Assembly (NCBI RefSeq): GCF_015706575.1
Contig: NW_024037076.1
Coordinates: forward strand, 7,660,777 to 7,724,776
Length of the DNA: 64,000 nt
From: Patiria miniata
Lineage: Eukaryota; Echinodermata; Asteroidea; Valvatida; Asterinidae
Direction: 5' to 3'
Shown: positions 23,390 through 35,583 of the stretch, piece after piece
How positions within the stretch are numbered: the first letter of the stretch is position 1
Layout of the letters: each line of letters opens with the position of its first letter
Program-made: the position numbers and the translations under genes
Notes under the pieces: model-generated
Databases searched by the model: none
What the model was told of the DNA's origin: nothing
The model's input: the letters and a program-made list of their open reading frames with translations, nothing else

Positions 23390-25168
23390 GGCCAAACAAA
23401 AAAAATGGTGTGTTTACGGTAACGGCCTGAAAAAAATCCAGGTAGGTAGGTAGGGAAATAATTTTATTTTGTAATTTTTTTTTTCATTTCAGTTCTGCAT
23501 GCCCATGCGTGTTCTTTCGCAAGAAATTGTATAAAACCATTATTCAAGCATTGAAGATATTCAATCGATACCTTTCAATCCAAATTAATTTGTATCGTCG
23601 GCCAGGGTTCTCCCCAGGATTTTTTCAAACATGTGGGGGAAGATTTGCTGTGATTCAACAACCCGAAAATGTTAGAACTTTAGAAGCTCTCTTGTGCATT
23701 TTAGAGCAAATCTGGGGGTCTTTATCTTAAGATTTGTCCTTGAAATTCAGAGGAGATCTTGTAGGTCACTAATACTTTTGTAATTAAAGAAAAAAAAGCA
23801 AAATTGTCAACTTAAAAAAAATTAACATTTCACAACCTGTGTTTCATTGCTTCCTAACTAGAAAAGTATGAATTACATTTACATGTAAGTTTAATTAAGA
23901 AATTAAGGTGGAGAAAAAAAACCAACTTTTGCTTCCGATTACATGCCTTTCAAAATAGCGTCAGTAGGTCGGAAAATTATATCGCCAATTTTTTGGGGGT
24001 GCTGATTTATGGAGCATCATTCGTACTAATCATAGAGCAAGGAATCATGTTCATTTTGTGCCTGGATTATTTTCATTTGCGCCACGAAAATTATCAAGAC
24101 TGGCTATCAAAATTGATTAAAACTTGCCTCACCTAATTAAAAATATATTTGAGGTCGGTGATTCCACTTTATGCTTAACATACATCACGGCCGCTGGCAC
24201 CGCCAACATTCCGCCTTGCTGGCCGAACATCGCGCCGTGCTCACGGCCCACGTGGCCGAAAATCTTGCACTACTGCAGAAACACGCTACGATGTTTCGCC
24301 ACAAGTTCGAGCTTTGCAATCTCGTCTTTTTAATGGAAAACACATACACAGAAAGTAAAGATCACGTTCTGTGAATTAATTCGCAGAAATTCTCTTTCTC
24401 CAGCGATGTTTGTTTGGTAATATTTTTACGATCCAACTTCGGCCCACTACATCATCATGCTGTATGATACGAAGTATGGACCAGAGAGAGGCAGTAGTCA
24501 CTGGTTCTGGTCCTTCATCATAGCATTGATTCCGTTAGCTGGCGAAGGGAACCAGTGTACCATGCTGTATGTTAGCTGGGTGCTGCAGTCGACAGAACAC
24601 GTCATCTTGTGCATTTTGATTACACATGCATCGGAAAACAGGATTTTGGTCAAGATTATGCATGTCAAGATGAAATAATGGCGTATGTAACGATCAAATT
24701 GTGCATTTTAATGGCGTGTATGATAATTATATTGTGCGTATCAGGGGCTAAAAAATGTGATCGGCATTTTTTTGTTGGCATATCGGGCCGGCCGCAATTC
24801 CAGCGTATCGGGCCGATACGCACGTTTGTACGTGGGGCGGGGAGAACCATGCCATCCGTCGGGCAGCCAGGCGTACCCCGATGCATTTGTGCAAAAATAA
24901 TCGTACTTCATAGTTTGAGAATTCAAGTTTTGAGATCGTCGCGATTTTTGCACGTTTAACACAGGTATGTTTGTGTCAAATCATGGTCAGATTCAAGTGT
25001 GGAAAATGGTTTTTGTTCGTGGCAAATAATTAAAAGTACTTGAAATGTTTGAAATTTGTCAATTATCAACCTTCAAAATGGCAATAAAAAGTTTGAGGTC
25101 GGCAATTTGGCCGAAAAAATTCCAGGTCGGTCGGGTTACCGTAAACACACCATTTTTTTTGTTTGGCC
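23390..25168. mobile_element. Harbinger-like element with 34-bp perfect terminal inverted repeats
   Basis: Bases 23390-23423 are the exact reverse complement of 25135-25168. The end begins ggccaaacaaaaaaaatggt. TTA lies immediately outside both ends (23387-23389 and 25169-25171), a 3-bp TWA duplication. Inside, 23911-24010 resembles the right end of the element at 10778-11713 in inverted orientation, and 24330-24440 resembles 10430-10560. It thus belongs to the same family complex. No intact transposase is present. Confidence 0.82.
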
Positions 25169-25313
25169 TTATGAAATTGAGATGCGACTTGATACATGTT
25201 CATAACAAGGACACACATTTGTGACAAATTTCTGTCCCTGTTATGAAAATGTATGAAGTCTTGAAGATGTGTACATCCCTGTAGTTTAAAATTACCCACG
25301 GGGGCGATTCCAC

Positions 25314-25848
25314 GGTTACTCGCATTACACTTTTTTGCACCCTTTCATGTTCCGATTGCTGTGGTTTTAGCAGTTGTCGGACTATCTATCTCTTATGCTG
25401 CATAAATATACCCTATATTTCAAGGCTTCACCCTGATGGTAAAAAAATATATGTTTATACCATGACAAGATCGTAGCACTCTTCGAGAAAACGGTTACTC
25501 GCATTACACAAAAAGGACATGCCGAAAATTGGCTCTGTTTTGATTCCCCTGTCTGCTTAAACTGAAAGTGCAATGACCAAATTAATATATTTACAGGACA
25601 CCTACCATAGTACTTAACTTAAATGGTTACTCGCATTAAGGTTACTCGCATTACAGTTTGTCCGATACTTTGGCTGGGGTCAAATACAAATTTTACTCCC
25701 ACAATTTTGACCAGATTTTAACTGCATGGAGTTGCACAACCCTAAATGTATGGACTGAAACGAAAATAAAGCCAACAAAAAAGTAAAGGAATAAAAAAGA
25801 TAACCAAAGAAGGATTTTGGTTACTCGCATTACCGTTACTCGCATTAC
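25314..25848. repeat. GGTTACTCGCATTAC motif cluster, left group (6 copies)
   Basis: The 15-mer occurs at 25314, 25493, 25625 (ending AA), 25640, 25819 and 25834 (first base C), all on the plus strand. The pairs at 25625/25640 and 25819/25834 are directly abutting. Spacers are unrelated AT-rich sequence of irregular length. Four more copies lie at 35370-35583, beyond the Helitron-like array. Confidence 0.9.
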
Positions 25849-26319
25849 AATTTGGTTCATTTGGTTGGAAAATAATTCATTAATTTTTATCAAACAAAAC
25901 AAATGGCTAGGCTATACAATTAAATCAATTAATCAGTATAATTAAAAGATTACCAATCAATCTTAATTTGTCTTTTAGGAAAGTTTTACGGTGCCCAGCA
26001 CAGGCCTATTGAACATGCTGAACGATACATGCACATGACAATATAATTAATCTAAATTTGTCATTTATGCATATTTACTGATAACATTCCCTCATCAACT
26101 CTCAAATTTGCTGTAACTGTTTGTACATCAACATTAGATTGATTGTACACAATGTGATTTTATGCAAATTATGAGCAACTTTTGATGTAGGCCCTATGAA
26201 TTCTAATACTGTTCCGATATGTGTACCACAAATCCTAGTCTGCATCAATGTACATTTTCAAGGGGCTTACATCATTTCTTCTTATCAAAAAACAATAAAT
26301 CAGTAATCAGAAGTCATTA

Positions 26320-26545
26320 TCAGCTGTTTCGGCAACCGGCCGAAACAGCCTTTGTTTTCGTTAAAGTTTTTATTTTTTGGCTGTTTCGGCAACCGGCCGA
26401 AACAGCCTTTGTTTTCGTTAAAGGTTTTTTTGGCCGTTTCGGCACTTTTGCCGAAACAGCCTTTGTTTTCGTTAAGATTTTTTTTTTTTTTTTTGGCTGT
26501 TTCGGCACTTTTGCCGAAACAGCCTTTGTTTTCGTTAAGATTTTT
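26320..26545 (+). repeat. Four tandem hairpins at the 5' end of the array
   Basis: Four repeats of roughly 55-65 bp, each with a perfect 12-13-bp stem. GGCTGTTTCGGC pairs with GCCGAAACAGCC around a loop of aaccg, or around cttt with one extra base pair. Each is followed by tttgttttcgttaa and a T tract. A single further copy occurs at 33024-33070. The poly-F/poly-K ORFs here are by-products. Confidence 0.9.
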
Positions 26546-28754
26546 TTTTTTTTCTTTTTCAGTCATTTTGCCCGTAGCATTTGTACACGTTTTTTTGTCA
26601 CCGGCACTTTGGGCACTAAAATCAATCCGATTGACTTTATACTTGGCACACACTTAGACCAGCATCTGAAGTTGTGTGCCGAACATTGACGTCATCATGA
26701 CGTCATCGACTTATTTCTTATAGAATTTTGAATATTTAATTTTTCCCATAGACATTGTACACAGAAATCGAAAAGAAATTGTCGATTTTCAAAGGGCATT
26801 TTTGACTCTTTGCACCAATCTTTGTCCAAGCAAAGACCCTAATTCAAACAACGTTGTGTAATGATGACGTCATGATGACGTCATCCGGTGTGTATTTATA
26901 GGCAATTAAATTGTGACACTTTTAATATTTAAAAATGCATAAGAAATCAACCGTACGCGTCCGCAGCATTCTGTTACCGGCAAGTGGTAGAGTAGGTTGA
27001 GGTCTTTATTTCATTTAGTGTGCGTGAAATCACGTGACCCTTGCTTCCGGTCGAAAAAGGCCAAAACCGGAAGTGGCTTATTATTTAAAAATGGTAATAG
27101 ATATGAACTTGCTTTTAACGGTGTTAGTCTCTTGGCTAAAAGTATTCTTCAAATCATCTACCAATGACGTCATGCAATCTTCGAGCGCCCTCTAGCGACA
27201 GGTTGGAAGTTTGCAAAAATGTATTTTGAATAGATGTCTGTGGCGAAGTTTGTCGGAATCGCCTAAATATTGGTGTATATGATGACCTTGACCCACTTAA
27301 GACGTGTGCAAAATTTTAGGCGAATGACGTCATCAGACCGGAAGTTATAATAAAAAGACCCTTTTTCATTTGAAAATTCCTGAAAAATCAACCATGGCAG
27401 TTTTTATGTTAGTTTTTACTTTAATTGTCGATTTAAGGGTAGGTCTAACACATTTCAAAGCTTCAAGGCAATAAGCGAACTCGGACATGCCCTGCGCACA
27501 CTTAAAACTTCAGGTTGACAATACATCTGCTCTAAAACATGCACAGAACGTCTATATGCACACACACGTACGTTACGCACGTACTGTACATGTACATCGT
27601 ATGTAATGTCAGTCAGCCTGCAGAGCACGTGTTGCCGAGGTCAAATCCTGTCCACATCATATCACAGTGACCGTTTTAGCCGATTTTCGGCTAACTTTGA
27701 CAGATTTTATGTTCGTGCATGCGCATGGTCAGGGACGTATAATAAAAAATCATAATGCCGAAAAGCCCTATGTTACGTATTTAAAGGTGCAGTTTTTCTG
27801 CAGTGGGATTTTCCACAAGTCTTTTCCTATACAACACTGATATCTTACTGAGTAGTTCTGAACTTCAGCCGAGAATTACTATGAGAAGGAAAGAGAAATC
27901 GTATTTTTTTTCGCGCTGTCATTCGATTGAACATATTCCTAAGGGTCAGAATATCAAGTAATATTTCATAAAAATGTTTCAGTTCAAAGGCAAATTACAA
28001 ATTTAAAGGTGCAATTTTTCTGCAGTGGGATTTTGTTTTTAGCCCGTTAACTTTGTACACGTGTAAGCCCATTGACTTAGTACACGTTTTCAAGCCACCA
28101 TTTCTATAACTTTGCGATCTAGAATCGTCATCAATGTTACAGCCAAGGAAGACCCTCATACAAAAATTATGCCAAAACTATGACGTCATGATGACGTCAT
28201 CACCTAATTTTTTTTATTGATTTTTGAAAATTTACGTGCATATTATGAAGTCCTATATCTACAGAACTGTAAGTCTGATTGGGTTGAAACTTGGTATGTG
28301 GCTAGACCGAGATGTGTTATAGGTAGAAAAAAATTAGGTGGTCGAGACCTGAACATGATTTTGCGGGAATTGATAGAATTATTGAGGGTCTTCATTTTTT
28401 AAATATGTGCAAATAAATCACGTGACCCTTTCTTCTGGTTGAAACCGGAAGTGCTTTGTAATTTAAAATTGGTGAAAGACGCGAACTTGCTTTCAACGAT
28501 GTTTGCTCTGGCTAAGTTGTTCTTTACCATAATATTATAGTAATAGATGAAACTTTATGTGACGTCATCATGACGTCATCACGTGACATGTGACGTCATA
28601 ATTCAAAGCCCTATGCGAATGGAATCACATATTACATTTATATGCCACCATTTATTATAAACAGAACTACACATCCTTCATTGATGGAACACATGTCACA
28701 TGTCACAAAAAGCTACCAAAACAGCCCTATGTTTGTCCACAAACATATGTCTAG

Positions 28755-31700
28755 TTTTTTTTTTTTTTTTTTTTTTTTCTTTTTCAGCCATTTTGCCCAT
28801 AGCATTTGTACACGTTTTTTTGTCACCGGCACTTTGGGCACTAAAATCAATCCGATTGACTTTATACTTGGCACACACTTAGACCAGCATCTGAAGTTGT
28901 GTGCCGAACATTGACATCATCGTGACGTCATCATGAGTCACGTGACGTCACATTATATGCGATTTTTCTGTTGTGACCATTTTCTAGCAGAATTCGGCTA
29001 GATCTGACAGATTGGGCTATATCTCCAGAACTACAGGTCCAATTAGGTTGAAAGTTGGTATGGACCTAAACCGGAAAGTGTTATAGATGAAAATTCAAAA
29101 GACGTCCCGATGATGTCATCACGTGACATGTGACGTCACAATATAGGTGCATACTTTGAAGGCCTATATCTCCATGACTACAGGTCCGATTGGGTTGAAA
29201 CTTGGTATGTACCTAAACCGGGATGTGTTATAGATGAAAATTTAAGTGACGTCACGATGACGTCATCACGTGACATGTGACATCACAATATGAGTGCATA
29301 TTTTGAAGGCCTATATCTCCATGACTACAGGTCCGATTGGGTTGAAACTTGGTATGTACCTAAACCGGGATGTTTTATAGATGAAAATTTAAGTGACGTT
29401 ACGATGACGTCATCACGTGACATGTGACGTTGTCACGTGGCATGTGACGTCATATTCAAAATTGCATATTTTGAAGGCCAATATCTACATTGGGTTGAAA
29501 CTTGGTATGCACCTAAACTGGGATGTGTTTTAGATGGAAATTTAAGTGACGTCATGATGACGTCATCATATGACATGTGACGTAATATCAAATGTGCATA
29601 TTTTCAAGGCCAATATCTACAGAACTACAGGTCTGATTGGGTTGAAACTTGGTATGTACTTAAACCGGAATGTGTTATAGATGAAAATTGAAGTGACGTC
29701 ACGATAACATCATCACGTGACATGTGACGTCATACTAAACGTGCATATTTCGAAGGCCAATATCTACAGAACAACTGGTCCGATTGGATTGAAAGTTGGT
29801 ATGTACCTAGACCGGGATGTGTTATAGATGAAAATTGAAGTGACGTCATGATGACGTCATCATGGGCTACGTGACGTCTCGTTAAAGATTAATAGATTTA
29901 ATATTTAAAAATCACTATAAAATCAACTGTGACAGACCTGAACATGATTCTTGCGGGAACTGATAGAATTATCGAGGGTCTTTATTTTTTAAATATGTGC
30001 AAATAAATCACGTGACCCTTTCTTCTGGTTGAAACCGGAAGTGCTTTGTTATTTAAAATTGGTGAAAGACGTGAACTTGCTTTCAACGATGTTTGCTCTA
30101 GCTTAGTTGTTCTTTACCATACTATTATAGTAATAGATGAAACTTTATGTGACGTCATCATGACGTCATCACGTGACATGTGACGTCATAATTCAAAGCC
30201 CTATGAGAATAGAATCACATATTATATGCCACCATTTATTTTTAACAGAACTACACATCCTTCGTTGATGGATACATGTCACATGTCACAAAAAGCTACC
30301 GAAACAGCCCTATGTTTGTCCACAAACATATGTCTAGTTTCTTCTTCTTTTTCAGCCATCCCCCATAGCATTTGTACACGTTTTCACAGTGGAAGGCACT
30401 TTGGGCACTAAAATCAATCCGATTGACTTTATACTCGGCACACACTTAGAACAGCATCTGAAGTTGTGTGCCGAACATTGACGTTATCATGACGTCATCA
30501 CGAGTCACGTGACGTCACATTATATGCGATTTTTCTATTGTGACCATTTTCTAGCAGAATTCGGCTAGATCTGACAGATTGGGCTATATCTCCAGAACTA
30601 CAGGTCCGATTGGGTTGAAAGTTGGTATGGACCTAAACCGGAAAGTGTTATAGATGAAAATTCAAAAGACGTCCCGATGATGTCATCACGTGACATGTGA
30701 CGTCACAATATAGGTGCATACTTTGAAGGCCTATATCTCCATGACTACAGGTCCGATTGGGTTGAAACTTGGTATGTACCTAAACCGGGATGTGTTATAG
30801 ATGAAAATTTAAGTGACGTCACGATGACGTCATCACGTGACATGTGACATCACAATATGAGTGCATATTTTGAAGGCCTATATCTCCATGACTACAGGTC
30901 CGATTGGGTTGAAACTTGGTATGTACCTAAACCGGGATGTTTTATAGATGAAAATTTAAGTGACGTTACGATGACGTCATCACGTGACATGTGACGTTGT
31001 CACGTGGCATGTGACGTCATATTCAAAATTGCATATTTTGAAGGCCAATATCTACATTGGGTTGAAACTTGGTATGCACCTAAACTGGGATGTGTTTTAG
31101 ATGGAAATTTAAGTGACGTCATGATGACGTCATCATATGACATGTGACGTAATATCAAATGTGCATATTTTCAAGGCCAATATCTACAGAACTACAGGTC
31201 TGATTGGGTTGAAACTTGGTATGTACTTAAACCGGAATGTGTTATAGATGAAAATTGAAGTGACGTCACGATAACATCATCACGTGACATGTGACGTCAT
31301 ACTAAACGTGCATATTTCGAAGGCCAATATCTACAGAACAACTGGTCCGATTGGATTGAAAGTTGGTATGTACCTAGACCGGGATGTGTTATAGATGAAA
31401 ATTGAAGTGACGTCATGATGACGTCATCATGGGCTACGTGACGTCTCGTTAAAGATTAATAGATTTGATATTTAAAAATCACTATAAAATCAACTGTGAC
31501 AGACCTGAACATGATTCTTGCGGGAACTGATAGAATTATCGAGGGTCTTTATTTTTTAAATATGTGCAAATAAATCACGTGACCCTTTCTTCTGGTTGAA
31601 ACCGGAAGTGCTTTGTTATTTAAAATTGGTGAAAGACGTGAACTTGCTTTCAACGATGTTTGCTCTAGCTTAGTTGTTCTTTACCATACTATTATAGTAA

Positions 31701-31911
31701 TAGATGAAACTTTATGTGACGTCATCATGACGTCATCACGTGACATGTGACGTCATAATTCAAAGCCCTATGAGAATAGAATCACATATTATATGCCACC
31801 ATTTATTTTTAACAGAACTACACATCCTTCGTTGATGGATACATGTCACATGTCACATGTCACAAAAAGCTACCGAAACAGCCCTATGTTTGTCCACAAA
31901 CATATGTCTAG
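28755..31911 (+). repeat. Recent tandem duplication of a 1567-bp macro-unit
   Basis: 28755-30337 and 30338-31911 are almost identical at a constant offset of 1567 bp over most of their length. They even share private variants such as gacgtcccgatgatgtc and gatcgtt-free gaps. The copy starting at 31912 follows the same sequence only to about 32190 and then diverges. The pair therefore arose by recent unequal exchange or local re-insertion, unlike the older neighbouring units. Confidence 0.88.
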
Positions 31912-34900
31912 TTTCTTCTTCTTTTTCAGCCATCCCCCATAGCATTTGTACACGTTTTCACAGTGGAAGGCACTTTGGGCACTAAAATCAATCCGATTGA
32001 CTTTATACTCGGCACACACTTAGAACAGCATCTGAAGTTGTGTGCCGAACATTGACGTTATCATGACGTCATCACGAGTCACGTGACGTCACATTATATG
32101 CGATTTTTCTATTGTGACCATTTTCTAGCAGAATTCGGCTAGATCTGACAGATTGGGCTATATCTCCAGAACTACAGGTCCGATTGGGTTGAATGTTGGT
32201 ATGTACCTAGACCGGGATGTCTTATAGATGAAAATTAACTTGACGTCATGATGACGTCATCACTATACATATGACGTCATTTAAAATAAATATATTTTGA
32301 AGGCCTATATCTCCAGAACTGCAAGTCCAGTTCGGTTGAAACTTGGTATGTACCTAGACCGGAAAGTGTTAAAGATGAAAAATGAAGTGACGTCACGATG
32401 ATGTCATCACGTGACATGTGACGTCATCTTAAACATGCATATTTAAAAGGCCGATATCTATAGAACTACAGGTCCGATTGGGTTGAAACTTTGTATGTAC
32501 CTAAGCCGGGATATATGAAAATTGAAGTGACGTCACGATGACGTCACCATGGGTCACGTGACGTCACATTAAAGATTATTCGATTTAATCTTTGAAAATC
32601 ACTATAAAATCAACCGTGAGCGACCTGAACTTGACATTTGCGGGAATGGATAGCATAATCCAGGGTCTTCATTTTTTGTATTATATGCAAAATCACGTGA
32701 CCCTTCCTTCCGGTTGAAACCGGAAGTGCCTTGTAATTTGAAATTGGTGAAAGAAGTGAACTTGCTTTCAATGATGTATGCTCTGGATAAATTGTTCTTT
32801 ATCATAAAATTATAGTTATACATAAAAATTGATGTGACGTCATCATGACGTCATCATGTGACATGTGACGTCATAATTCAAAGCCCTATGAGAATGTAAT
32901 CACATATTTATTATAAACAGAACTACACATTCTTCTTTGAACTTATACTTGAAACTTTTAATGTCACACGTCACAAAAAATTACCGAAACAGCCCTGTGT
33001 TTGTCCACAAACATAAATCTAGTTGGCTGTTTCGGCACTTTTGCCGAAACAGCCTTTGTTTTCGTTAAAGTTTTTGTTTGTTTTTTTTGTTTGTTTTTTT
33101 TCTTCTTTTTCAGCCATCGCCCATAGCATTTGTACACGTTTTCACAGTGGAAGGCACTTTGGGCACTAAAATCAATCCGATTGACTTTAAACTTGGCACA
33201 CACTTAGACCAGCATCTGAAGTTGTGTGCCGATCATTGACATCATCGTGACGTCATCATGAGTCACGTGACGTCACATTATATGCGATTTTTCTATTGTG
33301 ACCGTTTTCTAGCAGAATTCGGCTAGATCTGACAGATTGGGCTATATCTAAAGAACTACAGGTCCGATTGGATTGAAAGTTGGTACGTACCTAAACCGGA
33401 ATGTGTTATAGATGAAAATTTAAGTGACCTCACGATGATGTCATCACGTGACATATGACGTCACAATATAGGTGCATATTTTGAAGGCCTACATCTCTAT
33501 GACTACAGGTCCGATTGGGTTGAAACTTAGTATGTACCTTAACCGGGATGTGTTATAGATGAAAATTTAAGTGACGTCACGATGACGTCATCACGTGACA
33601 TGTGACGTCACAATATAGGTGCATATTTTGAAGGCCTATATCTTCATGACTACAGGTCCGATTGGGTTGGAACTTGGTATGTACCTATAAACCGGGATGT
33701 GTTATAGATGAAAATTTCAGTGACGTTACGATGACGTCATCACGTGATGTGACGTCGTCACGTGACGTCATATTAAAAATTGCATATTTTGAAGGCCAAT
33801 ATCTACAGAACTACAGGTCTGATTGGGTTGAAACTTGGTATGCACCTAAACTGGGATGTGTTTTAGATGAAAATTTAAGTGACGTCATGATTTAGTCATC
33901 ACGTGACATGTGACGTCATATCAAATGTGCATATTTTCAAGGCCAATATCTACAGAACTACAGGTCTGATTGGGTTGCAACTTGGCATGTACTTAAACCG
34001 GAATTTGTTATAGATGAAAATTTAAGTGACGTCATGATGACATCATCACGTGACATGTGACGTCATACTAAACGTGCATATTTCGAAGGCCAATATCTAC
34101 AGAACCACTGGTCCGATTGGATTGAAAGTTGGTATGTATCTAGACCAGGATGTGTTATAGATGAAAATTAAAGTGACGTCATGATGACGTCATCATGGGT
34201 TACGTGACGTCTCGTTAAAGATTAAAGATTTTTTAAATATGTGCAAAATCACGTGACCCTTTCTTCTAGTTGAAACCGGAAGTGCCTTGTAATTTAAAAT
34301 TGGTGAAAGATGTGAACTTGCTTTCAACGATGTATGCTCTGGCTAAGTTCTTCTTTACCATAATATTATAGTTATAGATGAAACTTTATGTGACGTCATC
34401 ATGACGTCATCACGTGATATGTGACGTCATAATTCAAAGCCCTATGAGAATGGAATCACATATTATATGCCACCATTTATTATAAACAGAACGTAGTGCT
34501 CAATTGAACAGTTTCTTGCTTGATGGAACATATACTTGAAACTTTACATGTCACATAAAGTTACCAAAACAGCCCTGTGGTTGTCCAAAAACATAAGTCT
34601 AGTTTATTATTTTTTTCTTTATCAGCCATTCCCCATAGCATTTGTACACGTTTTTTCAGTGGAAGGCACTTAGGTCACTAAAATCAATCCGATTGACTTA
34701 ATACTCGGCACACACTTAGACCAGCATCTGAAGTTGTGCCCCGAACATTGACGTCATTATTACATCATCACGAGTCACGTGACGTAACTTTATATGCGAT
34801 AATTCTATTGTGACCATTTTCTTGCAGAATTCGGCTAGATCTGACAGATTGGGCTATATCTCCAGAACTACAGGTCTGATTCGGTTGAAAGTTGGTATAT

Positions 34901-35369
34901 ACCTAGACCGGGATGTCTTATAGATGAAAATTAACTTGACCTCATGATGACGTCATCACGTGACGTCATATTGAATGAGCATATTTTGAAGGCATATATC
35001 TGCAGAACTGCAGGTCTGATTGGGTTGAAACTTGGTATGTACCTCAACCGGGATGTGTTATAGATGAACATTTAAGTGATGTCACGATGACGTAATCACG
35101 TGACATGTGACGTCATATTAAATGTGGATATTTTAAAGGCCAATATCTACAGAACTACAGGTCTGATTGGGTTGAAACTTGGTATGTACGTATTAGGTTT
35201 GATAGGCCATAGATACATGTATATGCACAAAATTTCGATAAATGTGTGACCTCATAATGACGTCATAAAAAGTCCTTCATGACAGTTCTTGATAAAACTG
35301 TTGCCGAAACAGCTATTGTCCACAATCACAGGTCTAGTTTGTATTCATTATCATCATGGAAAGTTATAT

Positions 35370-35583
35370 GGTTACTCGCATTACAGTGGTTCTCGCATTA
35401 CCGGTTACTCGCATTTCAATTTTTGACACCTCCTGATGACATCATGCTTGGTATCATTTTCATTTCTTTTATCAATTCAGTAGCTGTTATTAAGGGAAGA
35501 AGCACAATATGAATTGGCAAAGACAGAATAAATTTCAGTCAGCTGCAGTATCAAAAACTTGATATATTTGTTACTCGCATTAC
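35370..35583. repeat. GGTTACTCGCATTAC motif cluster, right group (4 copies)
   Basis: Copies at 35370, 35388 (lacking the A after GGTT), 35403 (ending TTC) and 35570 (missing the first G). Same strand and sequence as the group at 25314-25848. This suggests the 9-kb array landed inside one locus that already carried the motif. Confidence 0.88.

Larger units (their letters stand above)
26320..35337 (+). mobile_element. Head-to-tail array of Helitron-like non-autonomous elements (about 6 units)
   Basis: The block begins A|TCAGCTG and ends TCTAG|T, the A|TC...CTAG|T signature of Helitron insertion. Units end at CTAG 28751, 30334, 31908, 33019, 34599 and 35334. Each end is preceded by ccgaaacagc and a short hairpin such as ATGTTTGTCCACAAACAT. 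Units are about 1.58, 1.57, 1.11, 1.58 and 0.74 kb after a longer first unit. Each begins with a T-rich tract, then tagcatttgtacacg and a block of unique sequence (cggcactttgggcactaaa). Then come subrepeats of 132-168 bp built around gattgggttgaaacttggta and a cluster of TGACGTCA and TCACGTGA palindromes. No Rep/helicase ORF is seen. The architecture resembles bivalve/echinoderm pearl-type and HINE elements. Confidence 0.72.

Noticed and set aside
26219..26689. 156-aa Phe-rich ORF and its Lys-rich antisense partners
   Set aside because: They are produced by the tandem hairpins and T tracts of the Helitron-like 5' end. There is no protein family signature.
25314..35583. GGTTACTCGCATTAC repeats as a CRISPR array
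   Set aside because: Spacing is irregular, some copies abut, two groups lie 9 kb apart, and the context is eukaryotic.
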